From Actinophytocola sp. (GTDB taxonomy: Bacteria; Actinomycetota; Actinomycetes; Mycobacteriales; Pseudonocardiaceae): DNA of 61,198 nt. Within the stretch, counting starts at the first letter, position 1. Every line of letters starts with the position of its first letter. The DNA is taken from the NCBI GenBank assembly GCA_009379975.1, contig WHSS01000007.1, positions 1 through 61,198 of the forward strand. The letters are read 5' to 3'. Both the position numbers and the translations under genes were made by a program. The notes under the pieces were generated by a model. The model ran no database searches, had not been told where the DNA came from, and saw only the letters and a list, made by a program, of their open reading frames with translations. Positions 8,172-17,231 of the stretch are shown here, piece by piece.

Positions 8172-8288
8172 ATATCTGATATGAAATCAGGCGTCAACGG
8201 CCCCCGCGCACGCCCGCCATTGCCCTGCACCAGGCGGATTCCGGTTCAGCGCCTCGAGATCGTCTTGGCGAATTTCAGTATCTGATAT
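8172..8288. promoter_or_regulatory. Paired GntR-type operators ATATCTGATAT
   Basis: The palindrome ATATC-T-GATAT occurs at 8172-8182, upstream of the transporter operon, and nearly identically (GTATCTGATAT) at 8278-8288, upstream of the GntR gene. Short palindromes with a single central base are typical of FadR/GntR-family operators. One copy near each divergent promoter fits repression of both the operon and the regulator. Confidence 0.65.
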
Positions 8289-8326
8289 TCTTACCGAGTT
8301 TTGGGAGCGCAAGGGAGCAAACCGAA

Positions 8327-9022
8327 GTGGCCGACCTGAAGTCGCAGACGATCTATCGCGCGCTGCGCGAGCGGATCCTGTCCAACGACATCGAGCCAGG
8401 GTCCCGGCTGGTGCTCCGCGACATCGCGCAGCAGTATCAGGCCAGCGACATCCCGGTGCGCGAGGCACTGCGGATGCTGGAACGAGACGGTCTTGTGGAG
8501 ACAATCCCCTACCGCGGCGCGCGGGTGACCGCCCTGACCACGAGGGAGGTCGAGGAGACCTACTTCATTCGCTCACACCTGGAGAGCATCGCCACCGGTC
8601 TCGCGGCGGAGCGCATTTCCGACGACGAACTCGACCACCTCGACGTCATCATGGAGCGCATGCGTGAAGCCGTTGACGCACAGGACGGCCCCGGGTTCTC
8701 CGACCTCAACCACGAGTTCCACGAAACCATCGTCGCCGCGTGCGGCAACGAGATGCTCCGCGACCTCACGATGGACATCTGGCAGCGCCACTCCGGGTTC
8801 CAACGGGTCTTCCGGATGGTGCCGAAGCGCATCGCGATCTCGCAGGCCGAACACGAGGGGATCATGAACGCGCTTCGGGCTCGGGACACCGAACGTGCCT
8901 CAAAGCTGGCGCTATGGCACAAGCGCTCGGTCGGTGAGAGCGTCGGCCAGCTGGTCAACGACTCCGAAGGGCGCGAATCGGCCGGCCGCGCGGAGGGCGT
9001 GCGCAAGGCCTCGAGTGGCTGA
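8327..9022 (+). CDS. GntR-family regulator with FCD ligand domain
   Basis: A 231-residue regulator. Residues about 5-70 form the GntR winged helix (YRALRERILSNDIEPGSRL ... IPVREALRMLERDGLV), followed by an all-helical FCD effector domain with metal-site-like residues (FSDLNHEFHETIV, EHEGIMNAL). The GTG start follows GGGAGC. It is divergent from the ABC transporter/FAH operon and probably controls it through the ATATCTGATAT sites. Its TGA stop is formed by the first bases of the palindromic repeat at 9019. Confidence 0.92.
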   Translation: MADLKSQTIYRALRERILSNDIEPGSRLVLRDIAQQYQASDIPVREALRMLERDGLVETIPYRGARVTALTTREVEETYFIRSHLESIATGLAAERISDDELDHLDVIMERMREAVDAQDGPGFSDLNHEFHETIVAACGNEMLRDLTMDIWQRHSGFQRVFRMVPKRIAISQAEHEGIMNALRARDTERASKLALWHKRSVGESVGQLVNDSEGRESAGRAEGVRKASSG

Positions 9023-9098
9023 AAGACGCCTTCAGTCCGTCCAATGGAGCGAAAGACGCTTTCAGTCCGTTCGGCGGACTGAAAGCGTCTTTCAGCGC
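9019..9098. repeat. Palindromic repeat family A, copy 1; bidirectional terminator
   Basis: The element starts CTGAAAGACGCCTTCAGTCC and contains a perfect 19-bp hairpin (9051-9069 with 9075-9093, loop TTCGG) made of GAAAGACGC-TTTCAGTCCG and its complement. It sits between convergent genes. The TGA at 9020-9022 ends the GntR gene and the TGA read from 9094-9092 ends the ROK gene. Related copies lie at 18801 and 22868. Confidence 0.85.
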
Positions 9099-10288
9099 TC
9101 GTGGCCTGCGCGCCCGCCGATGGTCGCGTCGACAGCGCGGGGCGAAAGCACGTCGTCGAGCACCATGATCGCGCAGTTGGCCACGCCCGCCTGGTCCCGC
9201 AGCAGGCTGGGCTCGATGCGCAGCGACCGGGTGGCCATGGCGGACGAGCGCCGGTAGATCAGTTCCCGCATGCCCGCCACCAGCGGGTCGAAGGCGTGCA
9301 CGAAGTCGCCGCCGATGACGATCACGGCCGGGTTGAGCAGGTTGACCGCGCCCGCGACGACTTCGCCGAGGTACCGGCCGGCTGCCCGGACCAGCCGCAA
9401 CGCGTCCGGATCGCCCGCGAGCACGAACTCCGCGACGCCGAGCGCGTCGGTGGCCGGCTTGCCGAGCTCGGCCAGCTGGCGGGCCAACGCCCAGCCACTG
9501 GCTACGGCCTCGAGGCAGTCGACATCGCCACAACGGCACAGCGCGCCCGGCCCGCCGGCCACCTTGATGTGGCCCAGCTCGCCGGAGGCGCCGACGGCAC
9601 CCCGCTGCAGCCTGCCGCCCGCGATGATCCCGGCACCGATCCCGGTGGACGCCTTGATCACCAGGAGATCATCGACATCCGCGTGCGCCCGATGCTCCGC
9701 GAGCGCGAGGACGTTCACGTCGTTGTCCACCCGGACCGGGACCGGGAACCGGCTGCTGAAGTACTTCGGAATCGGCACATCGCCCCAGCCCGGCTGCACC
9801 GGCGGGCTCACGCTGCGTCCGGTCTCGACATCGACCGCACCGGGCACGCTCACCCCGATCCCGCGCACCGCCTGCTCGTCATGGCCCGATTCCGTCAGCA
9901 GCTCATCCAGGTGTTTGACCGCCGAGTTCAGCACCGCCTCTGGCCCGTCGGCCAGGTCGACGTGCAACCCCGATTCGGCCAGCACCCGGCCCGCCAGGTC
10001 GCACACCGCCACCTGTGCCCGGCTGGCGCCGAGCGAGGCGGCCAGCACGATCCCGCCTGCGGCGTTGAACTCCAGCCGGACGGGCGGCCTGCCACCGGTC
10101 GAGCCCCCTTCGGCGCGCTCCACCACCAGGCCTCGCTCGAGGAGCTGCTCCACGCGCAGCGTCACGGCCGTACGCGACAGCCCCGTCAGCCTGCCGATGT
10201 CGGAACGGGTCTGCGCTTCGGCGTGCCTGATCAGCTCAAACACCTCGCCCGCCGACGCACCGGGCGCCGATATGGGCCGTCCTGTCAC
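9092..10288 (-). CDS. ROK-family transcriptional regulator
   Basis: A 398-residue protein with an N-terminal winged helix (RSDIGRLTGLSRTAVTLRVE) and a C-terminal ROK sugar-kinase-like domain. The ROK part shows GIGAGIIAGGRLQRGAVG, the GELGHI motif and the zinc site CRCGDVDCLEAVASG. Family members such as NagC and XylR repress sugar genes and respond to a sugar or sugar phosphate. Start chosen at tandem GTGs near 10288-10291, because AGGGAG lies just upstream. It is divergent from the Entner-Doudoroff operon and is its most likely regulator. Confidence 0.88.
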   Translation of the reverse strand: MTGRPISAPGASAGEVFELIRHAEAQTRSDIGRLTGLSRTAVTLRVEQLLERGLVVERAEGGSTGGRPPVRLEFNAAGGIVLAASLGASRAQVAVCDLAGRVLAESGLHVDLADGPEAVLNSAVKHLDELLTESGHDEQAVRGIGVSVPGAVDVETGRSVSPPVQPGWGDVPIPKYFSSRFPVPVRVDNDVNVLALAEHRAHADVDDLLVIKASTGIGAGIIAGGRLQRGAVGASGELGHIKVAGGPGALCRCGDVDCLEAVASGWALARQLAELGKPATDALGVAEFVLAGDPDALRLVRAAGRYLGEVVAGAVNLLNPAVIVIGGDFVHAFDPLVAGMRELIYRRSSAMATRSLRIEPSLLRDQAGVANCAIMVLDDVLSPRAVDATIGGRAGHER

Positions 10289-10365
10289 CACACACTCCCT
10301 GATCTCGCGCCGATCGCAGCAGTTAAGCACGGTTCATCCGAGCGTACCCGACAGTAACGTATTTT

Positions 10366-10411
10366 AAGTACCGAAGTTTGCTTGATAAAGTACCGAACAC
10401 ACCATAGTGTG
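10366..10411. promoter_or_regulatory. Candidate operators between the ROK regulator and zwf
   Basis: AAGTACCGAA occurs twice in direct orientation, at 10366-10375 and 10388-10397, spaced 22 bp (two helical turns). An inverted repeat CACAC-CATA-GTGTG follows at 10398-10411. All lie in the A/T-rich part of the divergent promoter region and are plausible binding sites for the ROK regulator. Confidence 0.5.
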
Positions 10412-10479
10412 GGGCACGTCCCATCCTTTTGATACCCGCCCAGCAGCCCCACCCAGCACTGCCGAGGAGGCCCATCCCG

Positions 10480-11961
10480 ATGGCGGCCACGTCCCCCGTC
10501 GCACCCTGCGACATCATTGTGTTCGGCGGCACCGGCGACCTGGCACGGCGCAAGCTGCTCCCGGCGCTCTACCTGCGCGATCGCGACGGCCAGCTCGCCG
10601 CCGACTCCCGCATCGTCGCGGTATCGCGGGCCGGTCTCGACGACGCCGGATACCGCGACAAGGTCAGCGCCGAACTGCGGGATCACCTCCCCAGCGGCAG
10701 CTACGACGAAGCGGCGGCGAGCCGATTCCTGGCACGGATCCACTACGTGAGCATCGACGTCGCCGAGAAGGGCAGCTGGCTCACGTTGATCGCCTTGTTC
10801 AAGGACGCGCCGCAGCGGGTGCGGGTGTTCTATCTGGCTTGCGCCCCGCGGCTGTTCGGGTCGATCTGCTCCGGGCTACGCGCGGGCAGCCTGGTGACAG
10901 AGCAGTCCCGGGTGGTGCTGGAGAAGCCGATCGGCCACGACCTGGCCTCGGCCCGCCGCATCAACGAAGAGGTCGGCGCGGTCTTCGCCGAGGAGCAGAT
11001 CTTCCGGATCGACCACTATCTGGGCAAGGAAACCGTGCAGAACCTGCTGGTGCTGCGCTTCGCCAACGCCATGCTCGAACCGCTGTGGAACTCGGGGTCG
11101 ATCGACCACGTGCAGATCACCGTCGCCGAAACGGTCGGCGTCGGCGGCCGAGTCGGCTACTACGACAGCTCCGGCGCGTTGCGCGACATGGTGCAGAACC
11201 ACCTGCTGCAGCTGCTGTGCCTGGTGGCCATGGAACCCCCGAACCGGATGGACGCCGACGCGGTCCGCAACGAGAAGCTGAAGGTGCTGCAAGCGTTGCG
11301 CCCGCTGACCGGTGACGAGGTCCACCACCGCACCGTGCGCGGGCAGTACACCCCAGGGCTCGTCGAAGGCAGTCCGGTTCCCGGTTACACCGAGGAGCTC
11401 GACGGCGCGGCCAGCACCACCGAGACGTTCGTGGCGCTCAAGGCCGAGGTGCAGAACTGGCGCTGGGCGGGAGTGCCGTTCTACCTGCGGACGGGTAAGC
11501 GGCTGGAGCAGCGCGCCTCGGAGATCGTGGTGCAGTTCCGCCCGGTGCCGCACTCCATCTTCCCCGGCATCTCCGACGGGGCCATCGCCACCAACCGCTT
11601 GGTGCTGCGGCTGCAGCCGGACGAGGGCATGCGCCTGCACCTGGTCACCAAGGAACCGGGGCCGGGCGGCGTGCGGCTGCGCCAGGTTCCGCTGAACCTC
11701 AGCTTCGCCGAAACCTTCAAGTCCCGCCTGCCCGACGCCTATGAGCGACTGCTGATGGATGTCGTCCGCGGTAACCCCACGCTGTTCATGCGCCGCGACG
11801 AGGTCGAAGCGGCTTGGGAATGGACCGAACCGATTCACGCCGCCTGGGCCGATTCGCGCCATCGCCCCCAGCGCTACGCGGCGGGCACCAGCGGCCCTAC
11901 CGCGGCCACCGCCCTGATCGAACGAGACGGCCGTACCTGGCACGAAGAGGAGAGCGCGTGA
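10480..11961 (+). CDS. zwf: Glucose-6-phosphate 1-dehydrogenase
   Basis: A 493-residue enzyme that oxidises glucose 6-phosphate to 6-phosphogluconolactone with NAD(P)+. The N-terminal dinucleotide motif [12 protein letters not shown] and the active-site signature RIDHYLGKE are present, and the length is normal. The ATG at 10480 was preferred to an upstream TTG at 10429 because GAGGAGG lies nine bases before it. It opens an operon with edd, glk, eda and a sugar kinase, so its product probably feeds the Entner-Doudoroff route. No 6-phosphogluconolactonase gene is in the operon. Confidence 0.96.
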   Translation: MAATSPVAPCDIIVFGGTGDLARRKLLPALYLRDRDGQLAADSRIVAVSRAGLDDAGYRDKVSAELRDHLPSGSYDEAAASRFLARIHYVSIDVAEKGSWLTLIALFKDAPQRVRVFYLACAPRLFGSICSGLRAGSLVTEQSRVVLEKPIGHDLASARRINEEVGAVFAEEQIFRIDHYLGKETVQNLLVLRFANAMLEPLWNSGSIDHVQITVAETVGVGGRVGYYDSSGALRDMVQNHLLQLLCLVAMEPPNRMDADAVRNEKLKVLQALRPLTGDEVHHRTVRGQYTPGLVEGSPVPGYTEELDGAASTTETFVALKAEVQNWRWAGVPFYLRTGKRLEQRASEIVVQFRPVPHSIFPGISDGAIATNRLVLRLQPDEGMRLHLVTKEPGPGGVRLRQVPLNLSFAETFKSRLPDAYERLLMDVVRGNPTLFMRRDEVEAAWEWTEPIHAAWADSRHRPQRYAAGTSGPTAATALIERDGRTWHEEESA

Positions 11962-13787
11962 ACGACTTGCACCCCACGATCGCGGCGGTGACCGAACGTG
12001 TTGCCGCGCGCAGCGAGACCGGCCGGGCCGCCTATCTGGCCCGCATCGCCGACGCCGCGGCGTCGGGACCGGCACGCGGCGAACTGGGTTGCGCGAACCT
12101 GGCGCACGGCTTCGCGGCCTGCGGCCCGGAGGAGAAGCTGAGCCTGCGCCGCGCGGTCAAGCCCAACATCGCCATCGTGTCGGCCTACAACGACATGCTC
12201 TCCGCACACCAGCCGCTGGAGACCTTTCCCCGGCTGCTCAAGCGCGCCGTCGCCGACGCTGGTGGCGTCGCGCAGTTCGCAGGCGGGGTGCCCGCGATGT
12301 GCGACGGCATCACCCAGGGCCGGGCGGGCATGGAGCTCTCGCTGTTCAGCCGCGATGTGATCGCGATGGCCACCGCGGTGGCGCTGTCGCACGACATGTT
12401 CGACGGCGCGCTGATGCTCGGCGTCTGCGACAAGATCGTGCCCGGCCTGGTCATCGGCGCGCTGTCCTTCGGCCATCTGCCGACCATTCTGGTGCCGGCC
12501 GGGCCGATGACGTCCGGCCTGCCGAACTCGGAGAAAGGCCGGATCCGGCAGCTGCACGCGGAAGGCAAGGTCGGCCGGGAGGAGCTGCTCGAAGCCGAGT
12601 CGAACTCCTACCACGGCCCCGGCACCTGCACCTTCTACGGCACCGCGAACTCCAACCAGCTGCTGATGGAGGTGATGGGGCTCCACCTCCCCGGCGCGAG
12701 CTTCGTCAACCCGGGCACGCCACTGCGCGATGCGCTGACCGAGGCCGCGGGCAGCCGGGTGGTCGAACTGACCTCGCTCGCGGGCGACTACACCCCGATC
12801 GGCGAGGTGGTCGACGAGCGCGCGGTGGTCAACGGCGTCGTCGCCTTGCTCGCCACCGGCGGCTCGACCAACCACACGCTGCACCTGGTCGCCATGGCCG
12901 CGGCCGCGGGCATCGACCTCCGATGGGATGACTTCGCCGAGCTGTCGGCCGTGGTGCCGTCGCTGACCAGGATCTACCCCAATGGCACCGCCGACGTGAA
13001 CCACTTCCACGCCGCGGGCGGCATGGCCTACCTGATCGGCGAACTCCTCGACGCCGGGATGCTGCACGCCGATGTCCGCACGGCCGCCGGTACCGGCCTG
13101 GCCGACGCCTACCGGTCCGAACCGGCGCTCGACGGTGAACGACTCCGCTGGCGCGCCGGGCCCCGGGAAAGCCTCGACAAGAACGTGCTGCGTGCGGTCT
13201 CCGACCCGTTCGCCCCGGACGGCGGCTTGCGGATGCTCACCGGGAACCTCGGCAAGGCGGTCACCAAGGTCTCGGCCGTCAAGCCGGAGCACCGGGTGGT
13301 GCGAGCTCCCGCCCGCGTCTTCCACGACCAGGGCGAGTTCCTCGACGCGTTCAAGGCGGGCGAACTGGACCACGACCTGGTCGCCGTGCTGCGGTTCCAG
13401 GGGCCGAGCGCCAACGGCATGCCGGAGCTGCACAAGCTGACGCCAGGGCTCGGGGTGCTACAGGACCGTGGTCACGCCGTCGCACTGGTCACCGACGGCC
13501 GCATGTCCGGCGCGTCCGGCAAGATCCCCGCCGCCATCCACCTCACCCCCGAGGCGGCTTCCGGTGGCCCGATCGCGCGCATCCAAGATGGTGACCTGGT
13601 CGAACTCGACTCGGACAACGGGACGCTGGAAGTCCTCGTCGACGCCGGCGAGCTGGCACAACGACCGGCGGCCGAAGCGCCAGTCGCGGCCGCGGGCACC
13701 GGGCGCGAACTGTTCGCGCCGCTGCGCGCCGCCGTCGGGTCCGCCGACCGCGGCGCCAGCGTCTTCGGGCTGGGCGCCACACCGTGA
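11958..13787 (+). CDS. edd: 6-phosphogluconate dehydratase
   Basis: A 609-residue IlvD/Edd-family iron-sulfur dehydratase that converts 6-phosphogluconate to 2-keto-3-deoxy-6-phosphogluconate. Family features include [19 protein letters not shown], the cluster-ligand segments [15 protein letters not shown] and [27 protein letters not shown], and [18 protein letters not shown] near the end. The GTG start overlaps the zwf stop (GTGA) and is preceded by GAAGAGGAG. Edd is favoured over dihydroxyacid dehydratase by the length and by the zwf/eda neighbours. Confidence 0.95.
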   Translation: MNDLHPTIAAVTERVAARSETGRAAYLARIADAAASGPARGELGCANLAHGFAACGPEEKLSLRRAVKPNIAIVSAYNDMLSAHQPLETFPRLLKRAVADAGGVAQFAGGVPAMCDGITQGRAGMELSLFSRDVIAMATAVALSHDMFDGALMLGVCDKIVPGLVIGALSFGHLPTILVPAGPMTSGLPNSEKGRIRQLHAEGKVGREELLEAESNSYHGPGTCTFYGTANSNQLLMEVMGLHLPGASFVNPGTPLRDALTEAAGSRVVELTSLAGDYTPIGEVVDERAVVNGVVALLATGGSTNHTLHLVAMAAAAGIDLRWDDFAELSAVVPSLTRIYPNGTADVNHFHAAGGMAYLIGELLDAGMLHADVRTAAGTGLADAYRSEPALDGERLRWRAGPRESLDKNVLRAVSDPFAPDGGLRMLTGNLGKAVTKVSAVKPEHRVVRAPARVFHDQGEFLDAFKAGELDHDLVAVLRFQGPSANGMPELHKLTPGLGVLQDRGHAVALVTDGRMSGASGKIPAAIHLTPEAASGGPIARIQDGDLVELDSDNGTLEVLVDAGELAQRPAAEAPVAAAGTGRELFAPLRAAVGSADRGASVFGLGATP

Positions 13788-14959
13788 GCTACGGCAACGC
13801 ACCCTCGTCCGAGCTGCCCTGGCTCGTCGCCGATATCGGCGGCACCAACGCCCGCTTCGGGCTGATCACCGAACCGGGCGGCTCGCCGCACGGGATCAAG
13901 ATTCTCCGCTGTGACCAGTACCCGGACCTGGTCGCCGCGACCGAGGCCTACCTCGAACACGCGGCGGACTTCGCGCGGCCGAGCGCCGCCTGTGTCGCCG
14001 TCGCCGGGCCAGTGGGCGGCGACCGGTTCCGCCTGACGAACGCCCATTGGGACTTCTCCATCGCCGAGAGCACGCGGTCGCTCGGGCTGGCCCACCTGGA
14101 ACTGGTCAACGACTTCTCCGCGCTGGCACTGGCGCTGCCGCGGCTGCCCGCCGACGCGTTCCGGCCCATCGGCAAGGCGGAGCGTGTGCCGGACCAGCCG
14201 CTAGCGGTGATCGGCCCGGGGACCGGACTCGGCGTCGCCGGGCTGGTGCCTGCTAGGACGGTCCTGAATAACCCCGCCGGATGGATCCGGCGATCCAGAT
14301 TTCCGCTCGCAAGGCGAAGGAAGGTCCTCGTACCGGGTCGTACTCGGGCCTTCCGACAACACCGCGAGCGGGAATCTGGGCGGCGGAGGCGCCGGCAGCG
14401 GGTTGTTCAGGACCGTCCTGGGGGCGGCTGGCTGCCGATCGCGGGCGAGGGCGGTCACGTGACGGTCCCCGCCGAAACCGAAGGCGAGGCCGAGGTGGTG
14501 CGGGTCCTTCGCAGCGAGCACCCCGCCGTCTGCGCGGAGACCGTGCTCTCCGGGCCGGGCCTTGCCCTGCTCTACCGCGCGCTCTGCCTCCGCGACGGCG
14601 GCAAGCCCGAGCCGCTCGGCCCGGAGCAGATCTGCGAGCGAGGCAGGCACGGCACCGACCCGATCTGCATGGACACGCTGGCCATGTTCTGCGCGCTGCT
14701 CGGCGCGTTCGCGGGCAACGTCGCGCTTACCCTCGGCGCCCGCGGCGGCGTGCTGCTCGGCGGCGGCGTCCTCCCCGGCATCGCCGACGTCCTGGCGGCC
14801 AGTGATTTCCGCCGCCGGTTCGAAGCCAAGCCGACCATGGCAGGCTACCTGTCAGGCATCGCCACGGAACTGATCGTGGCGCCGACCCCCGCCTTGCTCG
14901 GCGCTGCCGCCTGGCTGGCACAACTGGCACAACAACAAGGAGCGATGAGCGTCGCATGA
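13784..14959 (+). CDS. glk: Glucokinase carrying an in-frame 55-residue repeat-derived insertion
   Basis: A 391-residue Glk-family (PF02685-type) glucokinase, phosphorylating glucose with ATP. The N-terminal phosphate-binding motif [58 protein letters not shown] and the GEGGHV motif are all present. Between GLVPA and [12 protein letters not shown], residues 158-212 come from a 165-bp palindromic element; without them the length would be about 336, usual for the family. The insert is very Arg-rich and falls where homologues have a short surface turn, so activity could be kept. Start and stop overlap edd and eda by four bases. Confidence 0.9.
   Translation: MSYGNAPSSELPWLVADIGGTNARFGLITEPGGSPHGIKILRCDQYPDLVAATEAYLEHAADFARPSAACVAVAGPVGGDRFRLTNAHWDFSIAESTRSLGLAHLELVNDFSALALALPRLPADAFRPIGKAERVPDQPLAVIGPGTGLGVAGLVPARTVLNNPAGWIRRSRFPLARRRKVLVPGRTRAFRQHRERESGRRRRRQRVVQDRPGGGWLPIAGEGGHVTVPAETEGEAEVVRVLRSEHPAVCAETVLSGPGLALLYRALCLRDGGKPEPLGPEQICERGRHGTDPICMDTLAMFCALLGAFAGNVALTLGARGGVLLGGGVLPGIADVLAASDFRRRFEAKPTMAGYLSGIATELIVAPTPALLGAAAWLAQLAQQQGAMSVA
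14255..14419. mobile_element. 165-bp palindromic element inserted inside glk
   Basis: The ends are near-perfect inverted repeats: AGGACGGTCCTGAATAACC at 14255-14273 and its complement (one mismatch) at 14401-14419. A second symmetric pair, AGATTTCCGCTCGC at 14297-14310 and its complement at 14364-14377 (one mismatch), shares exactly the same centre. The length is 55 codons, aligned with the reading frame and free of stops. No transposase is encoded, so this resembles a MITE- or REP-like element mobilised in trans. No target duplication is obvious. Confidence 0.85.
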
Positions 14960-15582
14960 CTGAACAGAGCGTGCTCGAGGTGTCCCCGGTCATTCCGGTC
15001 GTGGTGGTGCGCGACGCCGACCACGCCGTCCCACTGGCCCGCGCGCTGGCTTCGGGTGGCATCCGCGTCATCGAGGTGACCCTGCGCTCGGAGGCCGCGC
15101 TGCCCGCGATCGAGCGCATCGCCGCCGAGGTGCCGGACATGATGGTCGGCGCGGGCACGCTGACCAGCCACGGGCAGGTCAAGGACGCGGTGGCGGCGGG
15201 GGCACGGTTCCTGGTCAGCCCCGGGAGCACCCCGACGCTGCTGGATGCCATGGCGGACACCGGACTGCCCTATCTGCCGGGGGTGTCCACGGTGTCCGAG
15301 GTGTTGGGCCTGCTCGAGCGGGGCGTCACCGAGATGAAGTTCTTCCCCGCCGAAGCCGCGGGCGGCCGCGCGTATCTGCGGGCCATCGCCGGGCCGCTGC
15401 CGCAGGTGCGGTTCTGCCCCACCGGAGGGATAGACCCACGCAACGCCCCGGAGTATCTCGCGCTGCCCAACGTGGGCTGTGTCGGCGGATCGTGGCTCAC
15501 CCCCGCGGATGCCGTCGTCGCGGGCGACTGGGCGGGCATCACCCGCCTTGCCGCCGACGCCGCGCTGGGGAGCAGCTCGTGA
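14956..15582 (+). CDS. eda: KDPG aldolase (2-keto-3-deoxy-6-phosphogluconate aldolase)
   Basis: A 208-residue class I aldolase splitting KDPG into pyruvate and glyceraldehyde 3-phosphate. It shows the KHG/KDPG pattern: catalytic Glu in VIEVTLRSEAALPAI, GAGTLTS, SPGSTPTLLDA, the Schiff-base Lys in TEMKFFPAE and FCPTGGIDPRNAPEYL. The ATG overlaps the glk stop (ATGA). Together with zwf and edd it completes the Entner-Doudoroff sequence from glucose 6-phosphate. Confidence 0.95.
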   Translation: MTEQSVLEVSPVIPVVVVRDADHAVPLARALASGGIRVIEVTLRSEAALPAIERIAAEVPDMMVGAGTLTSHGQVKDAVAAGARFLVSPGSTPTLLDAMADTGLPYLPGVSTVSEVLGLLERGVTEMKFFPAEAAGGRAYLRAIAGPLPQVRFCPTGGIDPRNAPEYLALPNVGCVGGSWLTPADAVVAGDWAGITRLAADAALGSSS

Positions 15583-16541
15583 GCGGCTCGCCCGAGGTCC
15601 TTGTCGTCGGCGAGGCCCTGGTCGACCTGCTGATGGGCGAGGACACGCGCCGGCCTTTCGCCTGCCCAGGCGGCAGCCCCGCCAACACGGCGATCGCGCT
15701 GACCCGTCTCGGCACTCCCGCAGCGCTGGCCGCGCGGTTCGGCGACGATCACTTCGGCGACCTGCTGCTGAGCAATCTCGCGGCGAACGACGTCGACCTC
15801 AGCTACCGCGTCGAGGCCGACGAGCCAGCCAGTTTGGCCGTGGTGAGCCTGGACGCCGACGGATCGGCCTGCTATCGCTTCCACGTCGCGGGCACGGCGG
15901 ACTGGGCGTGGACGCCCGACGAGCTACCGGCGCGCCTGCCCGGCACGGTGCAGGCGGTCCACACCGGCTCGCTTGCCGTGGCGATGACGCCCGGCGCGGA
16001 CGTGCTAGGTGAGTGGTTCACCCGCCAGCACGCCGAGCGCACGACGAGCTTCGACCCCAACATCAGGCCCGCGCTGGCCGGCCCGAGGAAGCACTATCTG
16101 CCCCGGCTGGAGGCGCTGGTCACCGCGAGCGACATCGTCAAGGTCAGCCACGAGGATCTGGCCTGGGCCTACCCGGAGCAGGACCCGCTGCGGGTAGCGG
16201 AGCGCTGGCGCCGCGAGCTGGCGACCACGCTGGTGGTGGTGACTCTCGGCAGCGGTGGCGCATTCGCCCTGCACAACTCCGGCACGGTCCACCGGCCCGC
16301 GGTTTCGACGTCCATAGTGGACACTGTCGGTGCGGGCGACACCTTCAGCGCGGGCATGCTGCACTGGCTGGCCCGGCACGACCGGCTGGCACGCCATCGG
16401 CTCGTCGGCCTCACCGAGTCCGAGCTCGCGGATGCCGTCGACTACGCCACCGCGGCGGCGGGCGTGACCTGTACTCGCCCCGGTGCGGATCCACCGCATG
16501 CAGGCGAAGTCGACCGCGTGCTGGCGAGCGTTCCGGCCTGA
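15579..16541 (+). CDS. PfkB-family carbohydrate kinase (fructokinase or KDG kinase)
   Basis: A 320-residue ribokinase-fold kinase with the N-terminal Gly-rich motif CPGGSPANTAIALTRLG and the anion-hole signature DTVGAGDTFSAGML. It starts at a GTG overlapping the eda stop (GTGA). Being in the Entner-Doudoroff operon, it may phosphorylate 2-keto-3-deoxygluconate, which would feed Eda, or fructose. Sequence alone does not decide. Its stop codon is followed immediately, in the same frame, by a truncated LacI regulator. Confidence 0.88.
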   Translation: MSGSPEVLVVGEALVDLLMGEDTRRPFACPGGSPANTAIALTRLGTPAALAARFGDDHFGDLLLSNLAANDVDLSYRVEADEPASLAVVSLDADGSACYRFHVAGTADWAWTPDELPARLPGTVQAVHTGSLAVAMTPGADVLGEWFTRQHAERTTSFDPNIRPALAGPRKHYLPRLEALVTASDIVKVSHEDLAWAYPEQDPLRVAERWRRELATTLVVVTLGSGGAFALHNSGTVHRPAVSTSIVDTVGAGDTFSAGMLHWLARHDRLARHRLVGLTESELADAVDYATAAAGVTCTRPGADPPHAGEVDRVLASVPA

Positions 16542-17030
16542 GCTGGCCACACCGAGGGCATCTACGCCATCGGCGGGCGGCACAAGACCAAGGACGCACC
16601 GAACGGCGTGTACGCGGGCAGGCAACGGATGCAGGGCGCGGCCGAGGTCTTCGGCGCGGCGGGAGTGAAGCTGGCGGGCTCGGTCGAGTGCGCCTGGGAG
16701 CCGGAGCACGGTTATGACGGCGTGTCCGACCTGCCGCGGAACGGCCACCGGCCCCGTGCGCTGCTCTGCCTCAACGATCGGCTCGCGCTCGGCGCCTACC
16801 AGACGTTGCAGGAGAACGGGCTGCGCATCCCCGGGGACGTCTCCGTGGTGTCCTTCGATGACTCCGAACTGGCCTCCTGGCTACGCCCGAAGCTGACCTC
16901 GGTCGCCCTTCCCCACTACGACCTCGGCAGGACCGCGGTCACCCTGCTGCTCGACGGCGACCTCGACCGGCAGGTCGTCCACGTGCCGATGCCTCTGCGG
17001 TCACGGGAGTCCATAGCCCGGGTGAGCTGA
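16542..17030 (+). pseudogene. LacI-family regulator remnant (C-terminal half only)
   Basis: About 162 codons encode the second half of a LacI-type sugar-binding domain: ALLCLNDRLALGAYQTLQEN, GLRIPGDVSVVSFDDSELA and the closing PHYDLGRTAVTLLL. The DNA-binding helix-turn-helix and the first half of the ligand domain are absent. The remnant begins directly after the kinase TGA, in the same frame, with no ribosome-binding site, so it looks like a deletion junction. It suggests that the operon once carried its own LacI regulator. Confidence 0.8.
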
Positions 17031-17136
17031 CGCCGGGTTGCGGGGTGCGTGTGCCGACCCGCACGGGGTTGGGTGGGTGTGACACTCGGCCGAACCTATC
17101 GTCTCGACGTCACACTCGCTCAGCTGGGTTGTGACA

Positions 17137-17193
17137 AACTTGCCTCAAACGACCGCTTGCGCGATTGAGGCAAGTTGTATTTTGAGGCAAGTT
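17137..17193. promoter_or_regulatory. Three TTGAGGCAAGTT sites upstream of the HTH/nucleotidyltransferase pair
   Basis: TTGAGGCAAGTT occurs exactly at 17165-17176 and 17182-17193 (17-bp spacing) and in inverted orientation (AACTTGCCTCAA) at 17137-17148. The cluster lies just before the probable start of the HTH gene. AbiE-type antitoxins autoregulate through inverted repeats in their promoters, so these are likely self-operators. Confidence 0.65.
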
Positions 17194-17231
17194 TTATTGA
17201 CGGAGGCACTAACGCGTGTCAGACTTGTCAG

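Noticed and set aside
14255..14419. Complete insertion sequence in glk
   Set aside because: Only 165 bp, with no transposase and no clear target duplication; treated as a non-autonomous palindromic element.
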